A stretch of 64,000 bases of DNA from Zanthoxylum bungeanum (taxonomy: Eukaryota; Streptophyta; Magnoliopsida; Sapindales; Rutaceae), in NCBI GenBank assembly GCA_019454045.1, contig SKCR01031799.1, positions 164,285-228,284 of the forward strand, written 5' to 3'. A model generated the notes under the pieces. The model was not told where the DNA came from, did no database searches, and worked only from the letters and a program-made list of their open reading frames with translations. Within the stretch, counting starts at the first letter, position 1; each line of letters opens with the position of its first letter. Both the position numbers and the translations under genes were made by a program. Shown here piece by piece: positions 20,252 through 33,139 of the stretch.

Positions 20252-23180
20252 TTAAAAGCATGAAAAATGTTAGGGCTAAAATTTGGGCAAACTTGAATTT
20301 GAGCATGATAAATGAAATTGGATGGATTTGTATGCTTAATTGTGTTTGTATTGAAGATTGATTATGTCAATTTGAAGAAAATATGATTGGATCAATTTTT
20401 CCCCAAATTGCTACCTTGGCCGAAAATTGATATTGATTTAATGTCTTGGGATTTTTGATTTTTGACAATTGGAAGTGTTGGAAATCATTCGGGATGATGA
20501 TTTAACGTCAATTGCGGAATCAATTGGATTGAATTCGATTTGGACGAAAAATCCCCAAATTGCCAAGTATGTCATGAAACTTTAAATTGGGTAAAATTGA
20601 TTTGAGCATGCAATTATGAAATTGGATGATTAAGTATGCTTAATACATGTTTAATTGATGATTGGTTGGATCAATTTGATTAAATATTGTTTGGAACAAA
20701 TTTCCCCAATTTTGAAAGTATGTCATGAAACTTGAAATTGGGTAAAATTGATTTAAGCATGCAATTATGAAATTGGATGATTAAGTATGCTTAATACATG
20801 TTTAATTGATGATTGGTTGGATCAATTTGATTAAATTTGGTTTGGAACAAATTTGCCCAAAATCTTATGTTGGCCGAGAGTTATGCCCCTTTGTGTTCTT
20901 GGTGAATTTTGATTTTTTGAAACATTGGATGTGTTGAAAATCATTAGGGTATATTGATTTAATGTCGAATTGGGTTTAATTGGATTGAAACAAATCGGAC
21001 ATGTAATTAACCTTATTGCCAAGAATAAAGTAAAGCATGTAATGGGTTTGATTTTAATCTTAATGTGTTGGACATGTGATGATGAAATTGAGTATGATTA
21101 ATTGGACTAATTTAGTGTTTTGGAAATGTTGATTTAGTTGATTAATCATGTAATGCACTTTAAGTAATTAAATTGTTAAATTGGATTTATGTAATTTAAT
21201 TATTTGAGGCCTTAAATTGGATTTGGGCTTCTAATGTTGTAATTGGGCCTATTGGGCTTGATTTTATCAAGTTGGGTTTAGGCCAAATGGATTGGATCCA
21301 ATTGGGCCCAAAACCTTAACCATAAAGCCCAAATGCAACTAATGGACCTTTGTAATTTAATTGGGCCTAATGGGCCAAAATTAATTTAAAGGCTTATGGG
21401 GTAAATCCCGGATTGGACTTTGGTTGCGGGTTTGACCCGAGTTGACCAAAAGACCACGCCTTAAGAAATTAATTAAAAGCCCATTAGACTTTAATTAAAT
21501 TAATATTGGATATTAATCGGGCTTTGAGACCCGTAGCGATTAAATTTGGAATTTAAGTCGAAAAGGTTTATTAATAAAGTGTGATATTTAAGTTGGAATT
21601 AAATAGTGAATTAGAATTAAATACAAATTGAATTGGATTTAATTGTGTAGTTTAATTTAATTCGGGAATTCGTACTTTAAGTACTTATCCGCAAAAACGA
21701 GTTTGACTCGAACAAAATCAAATCGTTGTTTGAACATTGGATGATCACATAATTATCAGATTAATTAATTTGATTAGATTGATTGATAGCATGCTTATAT
21801 GAGTGAATACATGGTTGTGATGCATGAATAATGTATATCGGATGGATATTAGATGGGTGGGGCAATTTTAGAAATTGTTGTAATAAATTCGATTTATTAA
21901 ATTGGACCTGCGTGTCCAGCCTTATCACCTTCATTCTCTTTGTATTCTCTTCTCACCTATTCCCCTCTATGTATATGAGGTTTCTTTAGAAGTGTAGTGT
22001 AACGGGTAGAAGTAGTACAAGTGCTAGCTTGAGTGAGAAAGGGAGAGATTTGATCTAGGATCAATGTAAAGTATCCATCCGCATATCATTATTATTTTAT
22101 TTCATACTCGCTTTATTATGTATTTAGAATGCATGTTTAAGGGTGTATGATGATGAGACCTTAACAAAGATAATTAAATTGGTAGCCAATTTGCACGCGA
22201 AAAACCCTCGTTCTATATTAAGCAAATATCCTTCCATTGAATGATTCTTGTTCAAGATCCGAAGTTGGCATTGGTTTGTTTTTGACCAAAGTCAAGACCT
22301 TTGTCAATCAAGGATGTACTTGAATCATGAGAGTTTTGTTGCATATCGGTGTCGTCCAAATCGTGATTTTTATTGACCAAAGTCAGATCACTTTTTGTCC
22401 AATGACATTGATTACGAAACTTTCCTCGTCAATGGGTCCCGCTTAACTGGAATCATTAGGTTTGTGTTTGGCCAAAGCCAAGGCCTAAATGATTCGGAGG
22501 ATAGGGTTAGGAAAATGTATTGGATACATTGACATTATACATATGTTTCGGACTTGGATGTCCACCTAACCGGATCTAGGAATTGGATGAGATCCAATTG
22601 ATCTGAGATCTACCTAGTTAATAGCATACAGCTTTTTATTGGCCAAAGTCAGGGTTGTGTGTTATTTAACGGGATCCTAGCCCACTAGGAAACACGGTTT
22701 CCCGAGTACTCCACAGAGGGTTAGAGGCTCGACGAAAAATAGTGGGAGGCAAGTATTGAATTTGCAACATTCGTTCGAATACTCGCTAAACGCGCTCATT
22801 TAATTTATTTCGTCGTTATATTAAATGTTAGTTAGACTAATATTTAAATTGTTGTTTTAATAAACAGTTGGACTGTATTATACTTGATTATATATAATTG
22901 GATTATATTAATCAATATATTTGAATTAATTAATTTCAGTTTACAGTTGATTTTATAATTGGATTATAGTAATCAATGTAATTGAGGTTAATTAATTTGG
23001 ATTATATTTGATTATATAGTTGGACTATTATAATCATTATAATATATATAGTACCACTAATCGTTGATTAAATAGTTGGACTATTGTAATCAAGATAAGA
23101 AATTGAAAAGTTGGATATTTAAAATATAATCTGGGATTAAAATATTTTAAATGATTTAATTTTCAAATTGGGAATAAATA
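20252..23180 (+). other. Long leader of E1
   Basis: About 2.9 kb of AT-rich, TTGGAT-rich sequence without a credible gene. From about 21960 it aligns with the shorter leaders of the tandem copia array (46086-47050 and 51646-52611), sharing the block ATCCATCCGCATATCATTATT and several GGCCAAAGTCAAG segments (about 22260-22660). The first 1.7 kb have no counterpart in those copies. Confidence 0.6.
20567..20850 (+). repeat. About 150-bp tandem duplication in E1 leader
   Basis: Units beginning GTATGTCATGAAACTT at 20567 and 20718 are nearly identical for about 130 bases, ending TTGGATCAATTTGATTAAAT. Confidence 0.85.
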
Positions 23181-25770
23181 ATAGGTTACTTTATTTGATA
23201 AAATAACTTATTATACCTTACGCCCAAAATTAAGCAAAATAAGTAGAGCATAAAATCTTTGGAAGATTTATGTGATGATGACTTTAATGCTTAATTTAAT
23301 ATACTTGTCATAAATCTAATTTTGATTTAAGAAGTATTAAAATTGCAATTTATAATTCTTGGAGAATTAATTGACTATTCTAGAGAAGATAAGTCAAAGT
23401 TTGCAATTGGGCATGTAGCACGAGGTGCACATCGTTTCGATATTCTAAAACCCAAGGCTTGGCCAAGGTTTGTGAAATATTGAAAAGGATAATTGACATA
23501 TCCCAAAGTGACTACCATTTGGATATGGAAGACACGAAGGAATTAAAGAAAGGGAGGCTCTAACTTTAAAAATGTTTGTCAAAGTTATGTTCACTACTAG
23601 TATTGAAATTAGATTTTAAATACTTAGTGTGGTACATAAAATATATGTATTGATATTCAGAATCTGCTTTGAGCAGGATACTGACTTCAAGCTGAGATTT
23701 CTCTGCGAATCGGAAACGGGACGAAAGTCGCTGTTTCGACCGTAGATACCTAAGTTTAGGAACTACCCTTTGGGTGTGTACTTAAATTAGGAACTGTTAT
23801 AATGTAACTAGTTTGACTAGAAACATTATCTCTTTATCAGTGTTTAACCCACTGCGGGTGAACCTTTATATTCTAAAACACTAAAGTGTTTTATTATATA
23901 AAGATGATACTGAGATAAATACATTAGATGTAATAACAGAATTTTATTTTGAATATAATAAAATCTCAAACATATAAATGACAAATAAATAGCTCAAATT
24001 GATTTGATCAATAGAGACTTATTTGTGGCATTGTTGTCTAGGACACAATTAAACGAGACATGTCAGTTAGACGGTGTGTCCGAACTAAAACCGAATTTGT
24101 TGGACATGATAAGGTTTATCACGAGTCGCTCTGAGCTATCATTTCCTTCAAACAGGATATGTATTAACAGTGCAAAACTTATTTAGAATAAGGTTCCATA
24201 TAAATCTGTTTGACAGATATCATATAGGATATGAACAGGAAAGAAACGGGTTTTCTTACTCCTAATAATTTGGGTATGCCAGGCATAACGTTTGGATGAT
24301 ACCAAACTAGAACCCAAATTGGATAAGTGCCAATATAGGTTATCCTAAGGGAAACCTTAAGTATAGTACTTGTAAATCTCACATGAGAACAATATGATTG
24401 TTGCTCACCATGCGGTTTTCCTGAGAGGAATACCGATATGCAGTGGTCAGTGGGAGGATAGTGATACTCGATGAAAATCGAGTAATACTATTCAAAGCAC
24501 GAAGTCCTTAATGGAACACAAACAGTTCATCAATGATGAATCTGTACCATTAATCTTCAAATACACAAGAAACTTCGTAGATCGGATAGAGTCAGAAAAC
24601 AACCTAGGGTATGGGTTTCTGATCTAACCTCATAAAGATGTCAATCTTGTGAAGGTATGTCCACCGACTACGTTTAGAGGAAGTGATACGAGGTATCGAC
24701 TCTCTGTTATGGCAAAGTGCCATGAGTCCGAAATGGATTCCATGTATAACAACTATTTTGGATACTAGTTGTACCACAAGGCATTGTGCCTATGGTACAT
24801 TAAACGTCTTCAAGAAGACATACATGGATGGCAACATACCAACGTACAAAGCTAGGCTTTTGACGGAAGGTATCGTTATCAACATTGTGTTAATAACGAT
24901 TCAACCTTTTACCTGTTGCCATGGTAAATCCATTTTGAAGATGCTTGTTGATAACTGTATATTTCATTTATGAAATATGTCAGTTACAGATCAAAATCGC
25001 TTTCCTGAAAAGAAACCTTTTGGAGGATGTTTATAACATCTGACGATTTTGTATAACCAACAAACAAGGTTTGCGGTTATTCGATCCATGTTTGGATTGA
25101 AGCAAGCATAAGGTTCTTGGAACTGTCGTTTTGAAATAATCATAATGATTTATGATTTAATTCAAAAAAAAAACGAAATAATTCTTGTGTATAAGGAGGT
25201 TAGTGGGAGATTGCACTAACAGTGAAATTCCCATAAAGCAATTGGTGAAAGCTTGGCTTTCATAGAAATTCTCCGTAGAATTCTAGGGAGTAACAACCTT
25301 TATTCAAGGAATAAAGATCTACTGGGATAGATTTGGAGTTTGTTAACACTCTCTGGGAAATTGTACATTTAAAATGTACTTGTATTGGTGTCTCATACGC
25401 TTCGAGCATATGGAGTCACAATCGGGTCAATCCAAGTGATAGTCACTGGATTGAAGTTAAGAACATCTGTTAGTATCTTAGAGAACTAAAGATGTTGTCT
25501 TAAACTATGGAGAAGGAGAACTTGAAGTGACTGGGATCACTACTGCAAGTTTCCAAACAATTAAATACTACGGTACTATAAAGTTTGAACACTGGGACAG
25601 TGAGCTGGAAATCTTCCGAGCAAGATAACTGTTGCCGAATAACAACAAATGCGGATTATTGCTGCAGCTGAGGCAGCAATAGAAGCCATTTGGATCGATA
25701 ATAAATCTAATTAGATTAGATATAGTTCTTTTAGCAGCTGAGCTAGGCGTCAGCACAAGCTAAGGAATTA
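23180..25770 (+). pseudogene. Decayed Ty1/copia gag-pol of E1
   Basis: Aligns piecewise with the better preserved gag-pol at 52612-56275. Recognisable parts: a gag segment near 23220-23300; the gag C-terminus at about 23370-23600; a protease-region trace at 23590-23720; the pre-integrase motif near 24010-24050, which then jumps directly to the end of the integrase core at about 24070; RT fragments between about 24690 and 25340; and RNase H traces at about 25580-25770. Stops and frameshifts occur throughout, no catalytic motif is intact, and the integrase core is deleted. Open frames here (24004-24186, 24683-24973) are fragments only. Confidence 0.75.
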
Positions 25771-25966
25771 AAGGTCTCATCGACGATCCAGATATATACT
25801 TCTATATCATCTGATTCGTTCGGATCATACATCGTGGCGATGTGATGATCGTATAAATCGCGTCAACGATAAACAAACAAATCCGCTGACGAAAACCTTT
25901 CCTCAGCAATTTGAGCGAACCGTACATAGTTCAGGTGTAGGACACTTGAGTGACTCGCTACGTGCC

Positions 25967-25977
25967 AAGTGGGAGAT
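25967..25977 (+). other. Polypurine tract of E1
   Basis: AAGTGGGAGAT directly before the 3' LTR. The same tract precedes the LTRs at 49705 and 56519 and, on the minus strand, at 60822. Confidence 0.8.
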
Positions 25978-28085
25978 TGTTGGACATTAATGACCCATAG
26001 CGTCACTATTTGCACAGATCATTGTGTTGTTGTAGCAAATTAACTATGTGACAAAGAAATTGCACTCTCATCATTTGTGATTAGATCACCATAGATATAT
26101 AAATGAAGAGAGTCCCTATGATTAGTTCCTGGATTGAGATGATATGAGACAGTATCAGTCCACGAAGGATTAATCATTAAATATCCCTAGCCGTAGTATT
26201 ATCGAGACTGGACATCGATAATGCGGAATAGGCTAGTATTGCACTTGTGCGCGTTGTGAGGGCACAACGGCATAGTTCTCATATATATAAGTATTGGATA
26301 CTTTGCAAGTGCGATAGGAGGTCGTGTTTCACCGATGGTACGGGAAACAGCTTCGCTCTGGATAGACCCTCGGAATCCCATTGGTATTATGACTATGTGT
26401 CTATGGGAGGCCGAAATCAAGGTAGGTGTGTATAGTCTTAACCTGAGACTTACATCGCTAATACTTACGATAATCGATAAACTTTGGTTTTGGTGGTAGG
26501 GGACTTTTAACAGGTTCTGAGTACACCACTTCTGGGTTTATCAGAGAGTCGTAGAGTATTGGGTGTGATGTCAAGACGGAAGTGTCACTTCAGTCATATT
26601 GGAGTTGATGTCACGCAGGATACGGTACTAGTGCTCTTGAGTGTTGCGCAACCAATCGGGATATTGTGACCAGGTCATGTATATCCGATTATAGAGACTA
26701 TGTTACCAGACATCCGATATGTGCTTCGGACGGGGTAGACACTTATCCAGCCCCAGCCCTAGCACGTGATTATCCGATACTGGACCGATATGCACAATAC
26801 AATTGTATACTACGCTTGATACAGATCTTAATATTCTTATGAGAATATGTCCGGAGAATTGGGAAGACTTGGTGCTTTGCTAGGAGTCGACCTTGTCTCG
26901 TAAATCGGTAGAACGTAGTACTTGGTACGTACGTGATTCGGATACACCGACGACCGTATTTACTGCCAACATATCCGGGGATCTCATGGGTCGCTTCCCA
27001 AAGATTCACCGATGACGTATGACTCGCACTTATATTAATCTGGGATTAATATGTGAGAGAGAGAATTAATCTGGGATTAATTTCGGAGACATTTTATCTA
27101 GGATAAAATATCAATTGAAGAGAGAGAAACATTGATTTGGAATTAATCGAGGAATTAAATATTTGATATATTAAACGAAATTAGATTTCGACGCGGAATA
27201 AAATTAGATTTTAATTCGGGCGAGCGAATTAATTTAGAATTAATTCGTTAGCGACGTGAATAATAATTCCGCTAGGCGCAATTATTTAATTCTCGTCGCG
27301 ACGGAAATTAGTTAATTCGGAATTAGCGAATTTGGGCCCGAAAGTGTTTGCGGACACATTCGTATTTTGAAACGGGTGGAATCCGCAAATCACATCGCGA
27401 TATCTCATTACTTGACACGAATAGATGATGGATGTATCTAGTCACCTTTAAGGGATGATACATTGTCTCTACTCTCAATGTGAGGTAATGATGGCAAATG
27501 ATATATTTTTTCCTTGGAGGGAAAACCTTTCACGGAAAATGAAGGGTTTTTAATTAAAAAAAAATTCATTTTGTATTTGATACATTTTGGCTTTTCATTT
27601 GGCCACTGACTCACGTTTTTGTTAAAAAACAAAAACAAGAAGTGAAATAAACATTCTCTCCTCTTCTTCTTCTCCCCTCTCTCACGACATTTTCTGGTTT
27701 TGCAAAGGCAGTGTACTGCCGAACAAGATGAAAGAAAATGGAGGGAAGCAAGTGTGTTTTGTGGCAAAACAAGAGTGCTAGCACACTCCGGGTTCAATGC
27801 GAAGGTGATAAGGGAAGTATACCCATGAGCAAGGAACGTTTTGATGAAGCTTGGAGCTCGTTTTTCTTGATCAAAATGGAGCAAAACAGAAGCACAAAAC
27901 CGAATCTGCAGCAGTGGGCGCACTTGACAGTGAACTGCCGTGAGCAGTGGCAGTGGGCAGTGAGTTCGTTTTTGTGGCCAAATCGCATCTCAACCGCTCG
28001 ATGTAAGTATTCCGCACTTAAATCGTTGTATTCGCTTATGATTCATGCTTGAGTTTTGATCTTGGGACCTCTAGAAACTCCTACA
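25978..28085 (+). repeat. 3' LTR of E1
   Basis: 2108 bases, almost identical to 18121-20232. Most of the roughly 17 differences I found are one-base insertions or deletions. It ends AACTCCTACA, after which the interrupted 3' region of element B resumes. Confidence 0.9.
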
Positions 28086-28510
28086 CTATGTTACCATTAT
28101 ATTGATAATATCTGTCAACTGAGATATGAAGATCCATTTTAATCAGTTTTCATGGAAATTTCACAATTAATAATTCAAAGGAAATAAATAAAAATTAACT
28201 TTCTCGAATAGGTTGAGATACGTCTAGGAATGGAAATTCCTTACACATCTATCTTACACCAATTTCACCCGATTAATCAATTTAAAAACACAAAACACAA
28301 TATTTTTTTTTATTTTTTGTAAAAAAATTTTAATTTTTTTTTGTATTTTTCAAAAAATTTGGACTAAAAATAAAAACAACATAAAAATAAATACTGCAAC
28401 TATTCCCCACCCCCAAACCTAAATGAGACATTGTCCCCAATGTCTTAAAAAGTAGAAGATGAGTTTAGAAACAGTACATGGTTAGCTGAAATTCTACATC
28501 TAAAAAGAAA
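28086..28510 (-). other. 3' region of element B adjoining LOG
   Basis: Reverse-strand homologue of about 11783-12250 in element A. It includes the GACATTG/CAATGTC hairpin and a GGTTTGGGGGTGGGG tract (about 28405-28445). No gene. Confidence 0.75.
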
Positions 28511-28936
28511 TTAAAGGTTAAGATCCAGATTTATCTGATGCTTCTTACGCTCATTATCAGACCAGTTAATCTTGGAAAGGATATGGTCGATTTGTGGTTC
28601 AAATGCTATAATTTGATCAATTAATCCGGGGCAGTTCTGGCAGTGAATAGGAGTTCTTTTAAAGGTTTTGACACAAACCCATTTCTCCGGCCATCATCAA
28701 GAAATACACAAAGAAAATCATAAAATCCATCAGCTTTATATAGCCCAATCGGTTTCTGGTGTATGTTCAAGTTCGCCCAAGATAGCACTGTAAAAATATC
28801 CTCCAACGTGCCCAACCCTCCTGGGAAAGTGATAAAAGCATCAGCACGGTTATCATTTCCACCAGTCATTCAGACATACCTGGCACGATCAGTTCTTCTC
28901 CATTTGATGGTCCAATAAGATTCGCCTCTGCCAAAG
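28511..28936 (-). pseudogene. Captured LOG gene of element B, 3' half
   Basis: Minus-strand continuation of the LOG copy whose 5' half is at 32340-32566; a 3.4-kb LTR separates them. Unlike A's copy, this one keeps a good LOG signature PGGLGTLED (consensus PGGxGTxxE), followed by [19 protein letters not shown]. It carries a TGA at the same codon as A's copy, just after the SE of the MHER-like motif, plus one-base frame changes, including one after TARTAPD. The C-terminus again ends INLDLNL before the TAA at 28511-28513. The shared stop and shared tail show that both copies come from one capture. Confidence 0.87.
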
Positions 28937-29704
28937 TGTGGGACACATAAATCGGCGATGCTGTTCCAGGCTCGCGGCCTAGTTGGGAGTACGGAATAGC
29001 CCGCGGGGACTAAACCGGAGAAATAATATGGAGTCGCCACCCTGTGTGAACCGGGACAAAGATTTAAGGCCGCACTCACCCCTCGCAAGGGAAGACCTCA
29101 AACTATTGGTTCAGAATGGTCCCTTACTTATGCCACTTGTAATAATGTGATTTGTGCAATAATTTAATCGAATCTAGCAACATACATTCCCAATGGTATT
29201 CTATTTCTAAGCTCACATGCATAAGTACAAGGCTCATATCTAAGTTTGCATATAACCTATGTCCGAATTTGCATACAACCTATTTGCATATAACCTATGT
29301 CCAAATTTGCATGCATAAAGGTAAATTGAAATACGGCAAGCATACAACTTCATAAGCACACCATATTCATGGATACGGAAACGCAAGGAAATGGTAATTG
29401 TACAAACACGCATAAAAGTGAATCAGAATAATGGCAAGCATACAATTTCATAAGCACATTATACTTATACATGTGGGAACACAAATAAATGGCAATTGCA
29501 AATCATGCGTAATAAAGAGAAGCAATTAGGTACATAATGGAAAGAGATAACTAATGAGGCAGTTGTACATTAAAATAAACGTGCAATGATGCGATGCAAA
29601 GATAGACAATGAAAGTTAAAGAAAAGAGATGCAACATATGCCCACATCTATATAGGACTTTGAGTGTCCGATTAAACGTATTTCACATTCAATCGAACAT
29701 ACTT

Positions 29705-30540
29705 TGTTCGGCGCGGCAAAATGTCGTGGCAAAGGTAGCCCTTCGGCTTTCTATCCCTCAAAATGGAGGACCTTTAATCCAACTTGATTTGCCCATGTGG
29801 ATTGCAATATGATGCATGATTATGCAAAGAGATGACATACAGAAAGCAAACAACGGAATAATAAAAGGCGCGGCGAAGTACTGTCATAAATGTAGCCTTT
29901 TGGACTTTTCTTCTCTCAAATAGAGAACCTTTAGACCAACATAATAAGCCCATGTGCATTACATTACAATACATAAAAATAAACAAGACAAGGATATGGG
30001 ACTTCGCATGCTCGTTTGAACATATCTCACATTCAACCAAACATACTTCGTCTGGCGCGGCAAAGTACTGTCGTAAAGGTAGTCTTTTAGACTTTTCTTC
30101 TCTCAAATAGAGGACTTTTAGACCAACATACTAAGCTCATGTGCACTATATCATCAACACATAAATAGATAACTTGCAGAAAATAAATGGCGGAATATTA
30201 AAAGGCGCGGCGAAGTATTATCGTAAAGGTAGTCTTTTAGACTTTTCTTCTCTCAAATAGAAAACCTTTAGACCAACATACTAAGCCCATGTGCATCACA
30301 TCACATCGAATATAAAATAAATAAGACAAGGATATGGGACTTCGCATGCCCGATTAAACGTATCTCGCATTCAATCGAACATACTTCGTCCGGCGCGGTA
30401 AAGTACTGTCGTAAAGGTAGTCTTTTATACTTTTCTTCTGTCAAATAGAGGACCTTTAGACCAACATACTAAGCCCATGCGCACTATATCGTCATTACAC
30501 AAGCAAATAACATACGGAAATTAAATGGCGGAGTATCAAA
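29705..30540. repeat. Alternating dimeric tandem repeat
   Basis: Five units begin GGCGCGG(C/T)(A/G)AAGTA near 29710, 29868, 30055, 30205 and 30393. They alternate between a short type (about 150-160 bases, ending in a GGCGGAATATTAAAA-like run) and a long type (about 188 bases, containing ACAAGGATATGGGACTTCGC). This gives two and a half copies of a dimer of about 338 bases. Confidence 0.8.
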
Positions 30541-31807
30541 TGTGGATAATAAACAAACAAGATATAATAAAGCGAAATATGTGATGTTTGCTCAAGTGGT
30601 ACGTGGAGTTGTCTCCCAAGTACAGACCGTACTACCGTCCATTCAGATTCGGTTACGGAATTTACGTCTGGGTTTCCATCCTATATACCACAAGAGACGA
30701 CACATTTTTCCATCCATTCAAAGCCACAACATGCATCCACAAACGACTCTCATGCGAAAAAAATAAATAAAACAATTAAAAGATGAATGAAAATAAATAC
30801 GAAAAGTGCCCTCAGGTCTAACCTTTTAAATCATCTCTCGGAAGTACGGTACACGGTCGTCGGAAGGGTGGATGCTCCGCAACTCCTCCGGTTCACTGGT
30901 TCAACGTTTTCCCTCGCAGTTTCACTGTTTGGACCGCTGTTTTCGCTCTGTTTAACTGCTATTTTGCTGCATTTTCTGGTCACTGTTTTATGTAAATAAA
31001 GGACTGTTTTTGGACTGTTTTGTGACTGCTGTATCGGGTGGCTATCTAGGGACTGTTTTGGGTTATTTTTGGTGAAATAAGGGACTGTTTTTGGTGCAGT
31101 TTGCTGCTATGTTGGGGGCAGTTTGCTTGCTGGTTTCGGTCACTGTTTTGGGCTGTTTTAGGATCGGTTTTCTTGGGCTGTTATAGTTCGGTGGTTGGCT
31201 TGATTTTGTCTGTTTGATCGGTGACTTACTGGGGCATTTTAGTTGTTCACGTTTCTGTTTTGAAGGGTTTTTCGTTGCTTCGTGGCTTTATTTCACGTGG
31301 GTTCAAGGCATATTTGTTGTTTGCTTTTGTTGTTTGTCAAATGGCCGAGAGAGGTGCTGAGGGTTGTGCGTGAGTGAGGCGAGAGGGAATGGGCTGAATT
31401 GTTGTTTGTTTGTCAATGAGAGAGAGAGAGCTGTGAATCTGGTTTGTTTTCTTGGTGAAGGCCGTGAGTTACTGGATGAGGGCTGGTGAGTGGGCAGGTG
31501 GCGCAAGGGCTGGATTTTTGTGGTTAGGCGCAAGGGTTTAGGGCGTGTGGCAGTTTGACGTGAATGGCTTATGTTGTGTTGTTGTCTGTTTTAAAGATTT
31601 TGTCGTGAAGGGCTGGCTTTGTTTGGGTGTTGGGTGCGTGAGTTTTGGTCGGTGATAAGGGGCATGTGAGTTGATTTTTTGAAGGGCTGTTGTTAGTGGT
31701 GAGGGGAGAGCTTGCCGAGAGAGAGTTGAGAGTGTCTTTTAGGGTTTCTTTGTGGTTTCTTAGAGAGAGCTGGGAGAGTCCAGGGCCTTAGGGTTTAGTT
31801 TGTGTTA

Positions 31808-31816
31808 TATTTTATA
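31808..31816 (-). promoter_or_regulatory. TATA box of the 3.4-kb LTR
   Basis: TATAAAATA on the minus strand, followed downstream by AAACCCTAA motifs and CT-rich leader-like sequence. This is what orients the LTR. Confidence 0.45.
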
Positions 31817-32339
31817 GTAGGGTATTAGAGTTATGCATGAGTTTTAAAAATGAAACAAATCATGCAAATAAAGGGATGTGATTAATTAGTTTGTTAAAGG
31901 AAAGGATAATTGTATTTTTGGTGGGGATTTCTTTAAATTAGGTGAGTGATTTATTTAAATTAGGAAGTGATTTATTTAATTTAGGAATTAGATTTAATTT
32001 CAATTTCAATTTAATTGGTTATAATTTAATTTAATTTAATTAGTGTTTTAAAAATGTTTTAATTATTTCTTGGATTGGGCTTGGGTGAGATGGGCTTGGG
32101 TGTGTCTTAGTGATGTGTGGGCTTGGTGTGTGTCTTGCGGGGGTTTGGGCTAAGGATGTTTTAAAACGGAAGTCTAACAAGCGAACCCGAAGCTAAACAA
32201 GCGAATAAAATCCATCAAAATACTGATTTCTGACTTTTCCCTTCCGATGTCCGTTTCCCGCGACTTCCGTGACTTAAAAGGTAGTGCCTCTAAATGAGAC
32301 TCATCATAGGGACTTACATGCAAAAATGCAGTGTCTACA

Positions 32340-32566
32340 CAAAGGTTTTGGGCTGATTCCCAAGACTTGACTGCGTCCATCCTGTACGGCCTTTGAAATG
32401 ATCCCCATTAGTCCAAGATTGTCACCGTCATATACTAAGTGCATATTCCTTTCAGTTATGACTTGACCCAATTCATGTGCTGCTGCTACGTATTGTGGCT
32501 TAGTACCAACACTAGTACCACAAAAGACACAGATATTACAACTCGTCTTCTAGAAGTGGCCTCCAT
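32340..32566 (-). pseudogene. Captured LOG gene of element B, 5' half
   Basis: Minus-strand ATG at 32564-32566, then MEATSRRR as in A's copy. A one-base deletion soon after (in the segment matching FENICVF) shifts the frame. The nucleotide-binding loop is present as YDGDNLGLMG. The copy is cut at the codons for PKPL by the LTR at 28937-32339. The putative splice acceptor CTCACCCTTTTCAG stands upstream (32647-32634), as in element A. Confidence 0.85.
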
Positions 32567-33110
32567 TTTTATGTATTTCTTTCTCAGCTTTGGATGCCTT
32601 CAAAAGTGCAATGATGAGTTGAATTTATAGTACCTGAAAAGGGTGAGTAATAATAGCACAAGTATCTTCCAAAGGACGATTGTTAGCAAAACAATAAAAG
32701 AAATCGTGAAAGGTCAAAAAGTCTGGATCTTGTCGACGAAAATAAAGATAATTACAAAAGAAAAGCAAATCAAAGCAATTATTAAGGCAACGGAGTTGTG
32801 TACGTAATACGCCACTCGCTTGGTATAAATTCATTAGGATGCGTCTCAAGAATTCATTCATTACTCAGCTATCACTAATGAATTAATTCTCATCTTTGTG
32901 ATTGCCAAACACAATTCCTTCATGTTTTTCTTTGCCTTAAATGCTTCGTTTGTGCTTTTCCCTGAAAATATCACACAAAAATTAAAAACTCTACAACATG
33001 TACATACAAAAATATGAAAACAGAAATTACAACAAATTACATGGGTTGCCTCCCTGCTAGCGCTAAATTTTTCGTCTTCAGCCAGGCGTTACTAAAATCC
33101 ATCTGTCAAT
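32567..33110 (-). other. Element B region between gag remnant and LOG
   Basis: Contains the post-pol block GCTAGCAGGGAGGCAACCCA (about 33040-33060), broken pieces of the Cys-rich ORF of element A without the Cys cluster, and the shared leader of the LOG gene. The 78-codon minus-strand frame at 32625-32861 overlaps this leader and matches untranslated sequence in A, so I do not call it a gene. Confidence 0.6.
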
Positions 33111-33139
33111 GAGGTTTCGGCGTGGTTTTGGATGTCCGA

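Larger units (their letters stand above)
18121..28085 (+). mobile_element. E1: complete but non-autonomous Ty1/copia element
   Basis: Two LTRs (18121-20232 and 25978-28085), a PBS, a long leader, a decayed gag-pol and a PPT. The left flank is CATAT (18116-18120) and the right flank is CTATG. Comparison with element A around 12220-12260 shows the uninterrupted sequence and is consistent with a CATAT duplication that has lost one base on the right. The LTRs are over 99 percent identical by eye, so insertion was recent, yet the coding region is far more decayed. The element was therefore probably moved by proteins from another copy. Confidence 0.88.
28937..32339 (-). mobile_element. 3.4-kb LTR (probably solo) inserted in LOG
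   Basis: Flanked by a perfect CAAAG duplication (28932-28936 and 32340-32344). Ends on the minus strand are TGTAGACAC and GTGTCCCACA. The LOG sequence continues exactly on both sides when compared with element A. No PBS, gag or pol is visible. A TATAAAATA lies on the minus strand at 31816-31808, about 520 bases into the unit, followed by AAACCCTAA and CTCTCT-rich leader-like sequence, so it reads as one large LTR. Its family is unknown to me, though TGTAGACAC starts are common in gypsy LTRs. It contains a dimeric repeat (29705-30540) and a GC-richer block (30840-31800). Confidence 0.75.

Noticed and set aside
29705..30540. Possible CRISPR-like array
   Set aside because: Units are long, contiguous and alternate in type, with no short constant repeat and unique spacers; a plant LTR satellite explains it.
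30840..31800. GC-richer block that might be a host gene in the 3.4-kb LTR
   Set aside because: No long frame or domain; on the minus strand it reads as CT-rich leader after a TATA box, which fits LTR sequence.
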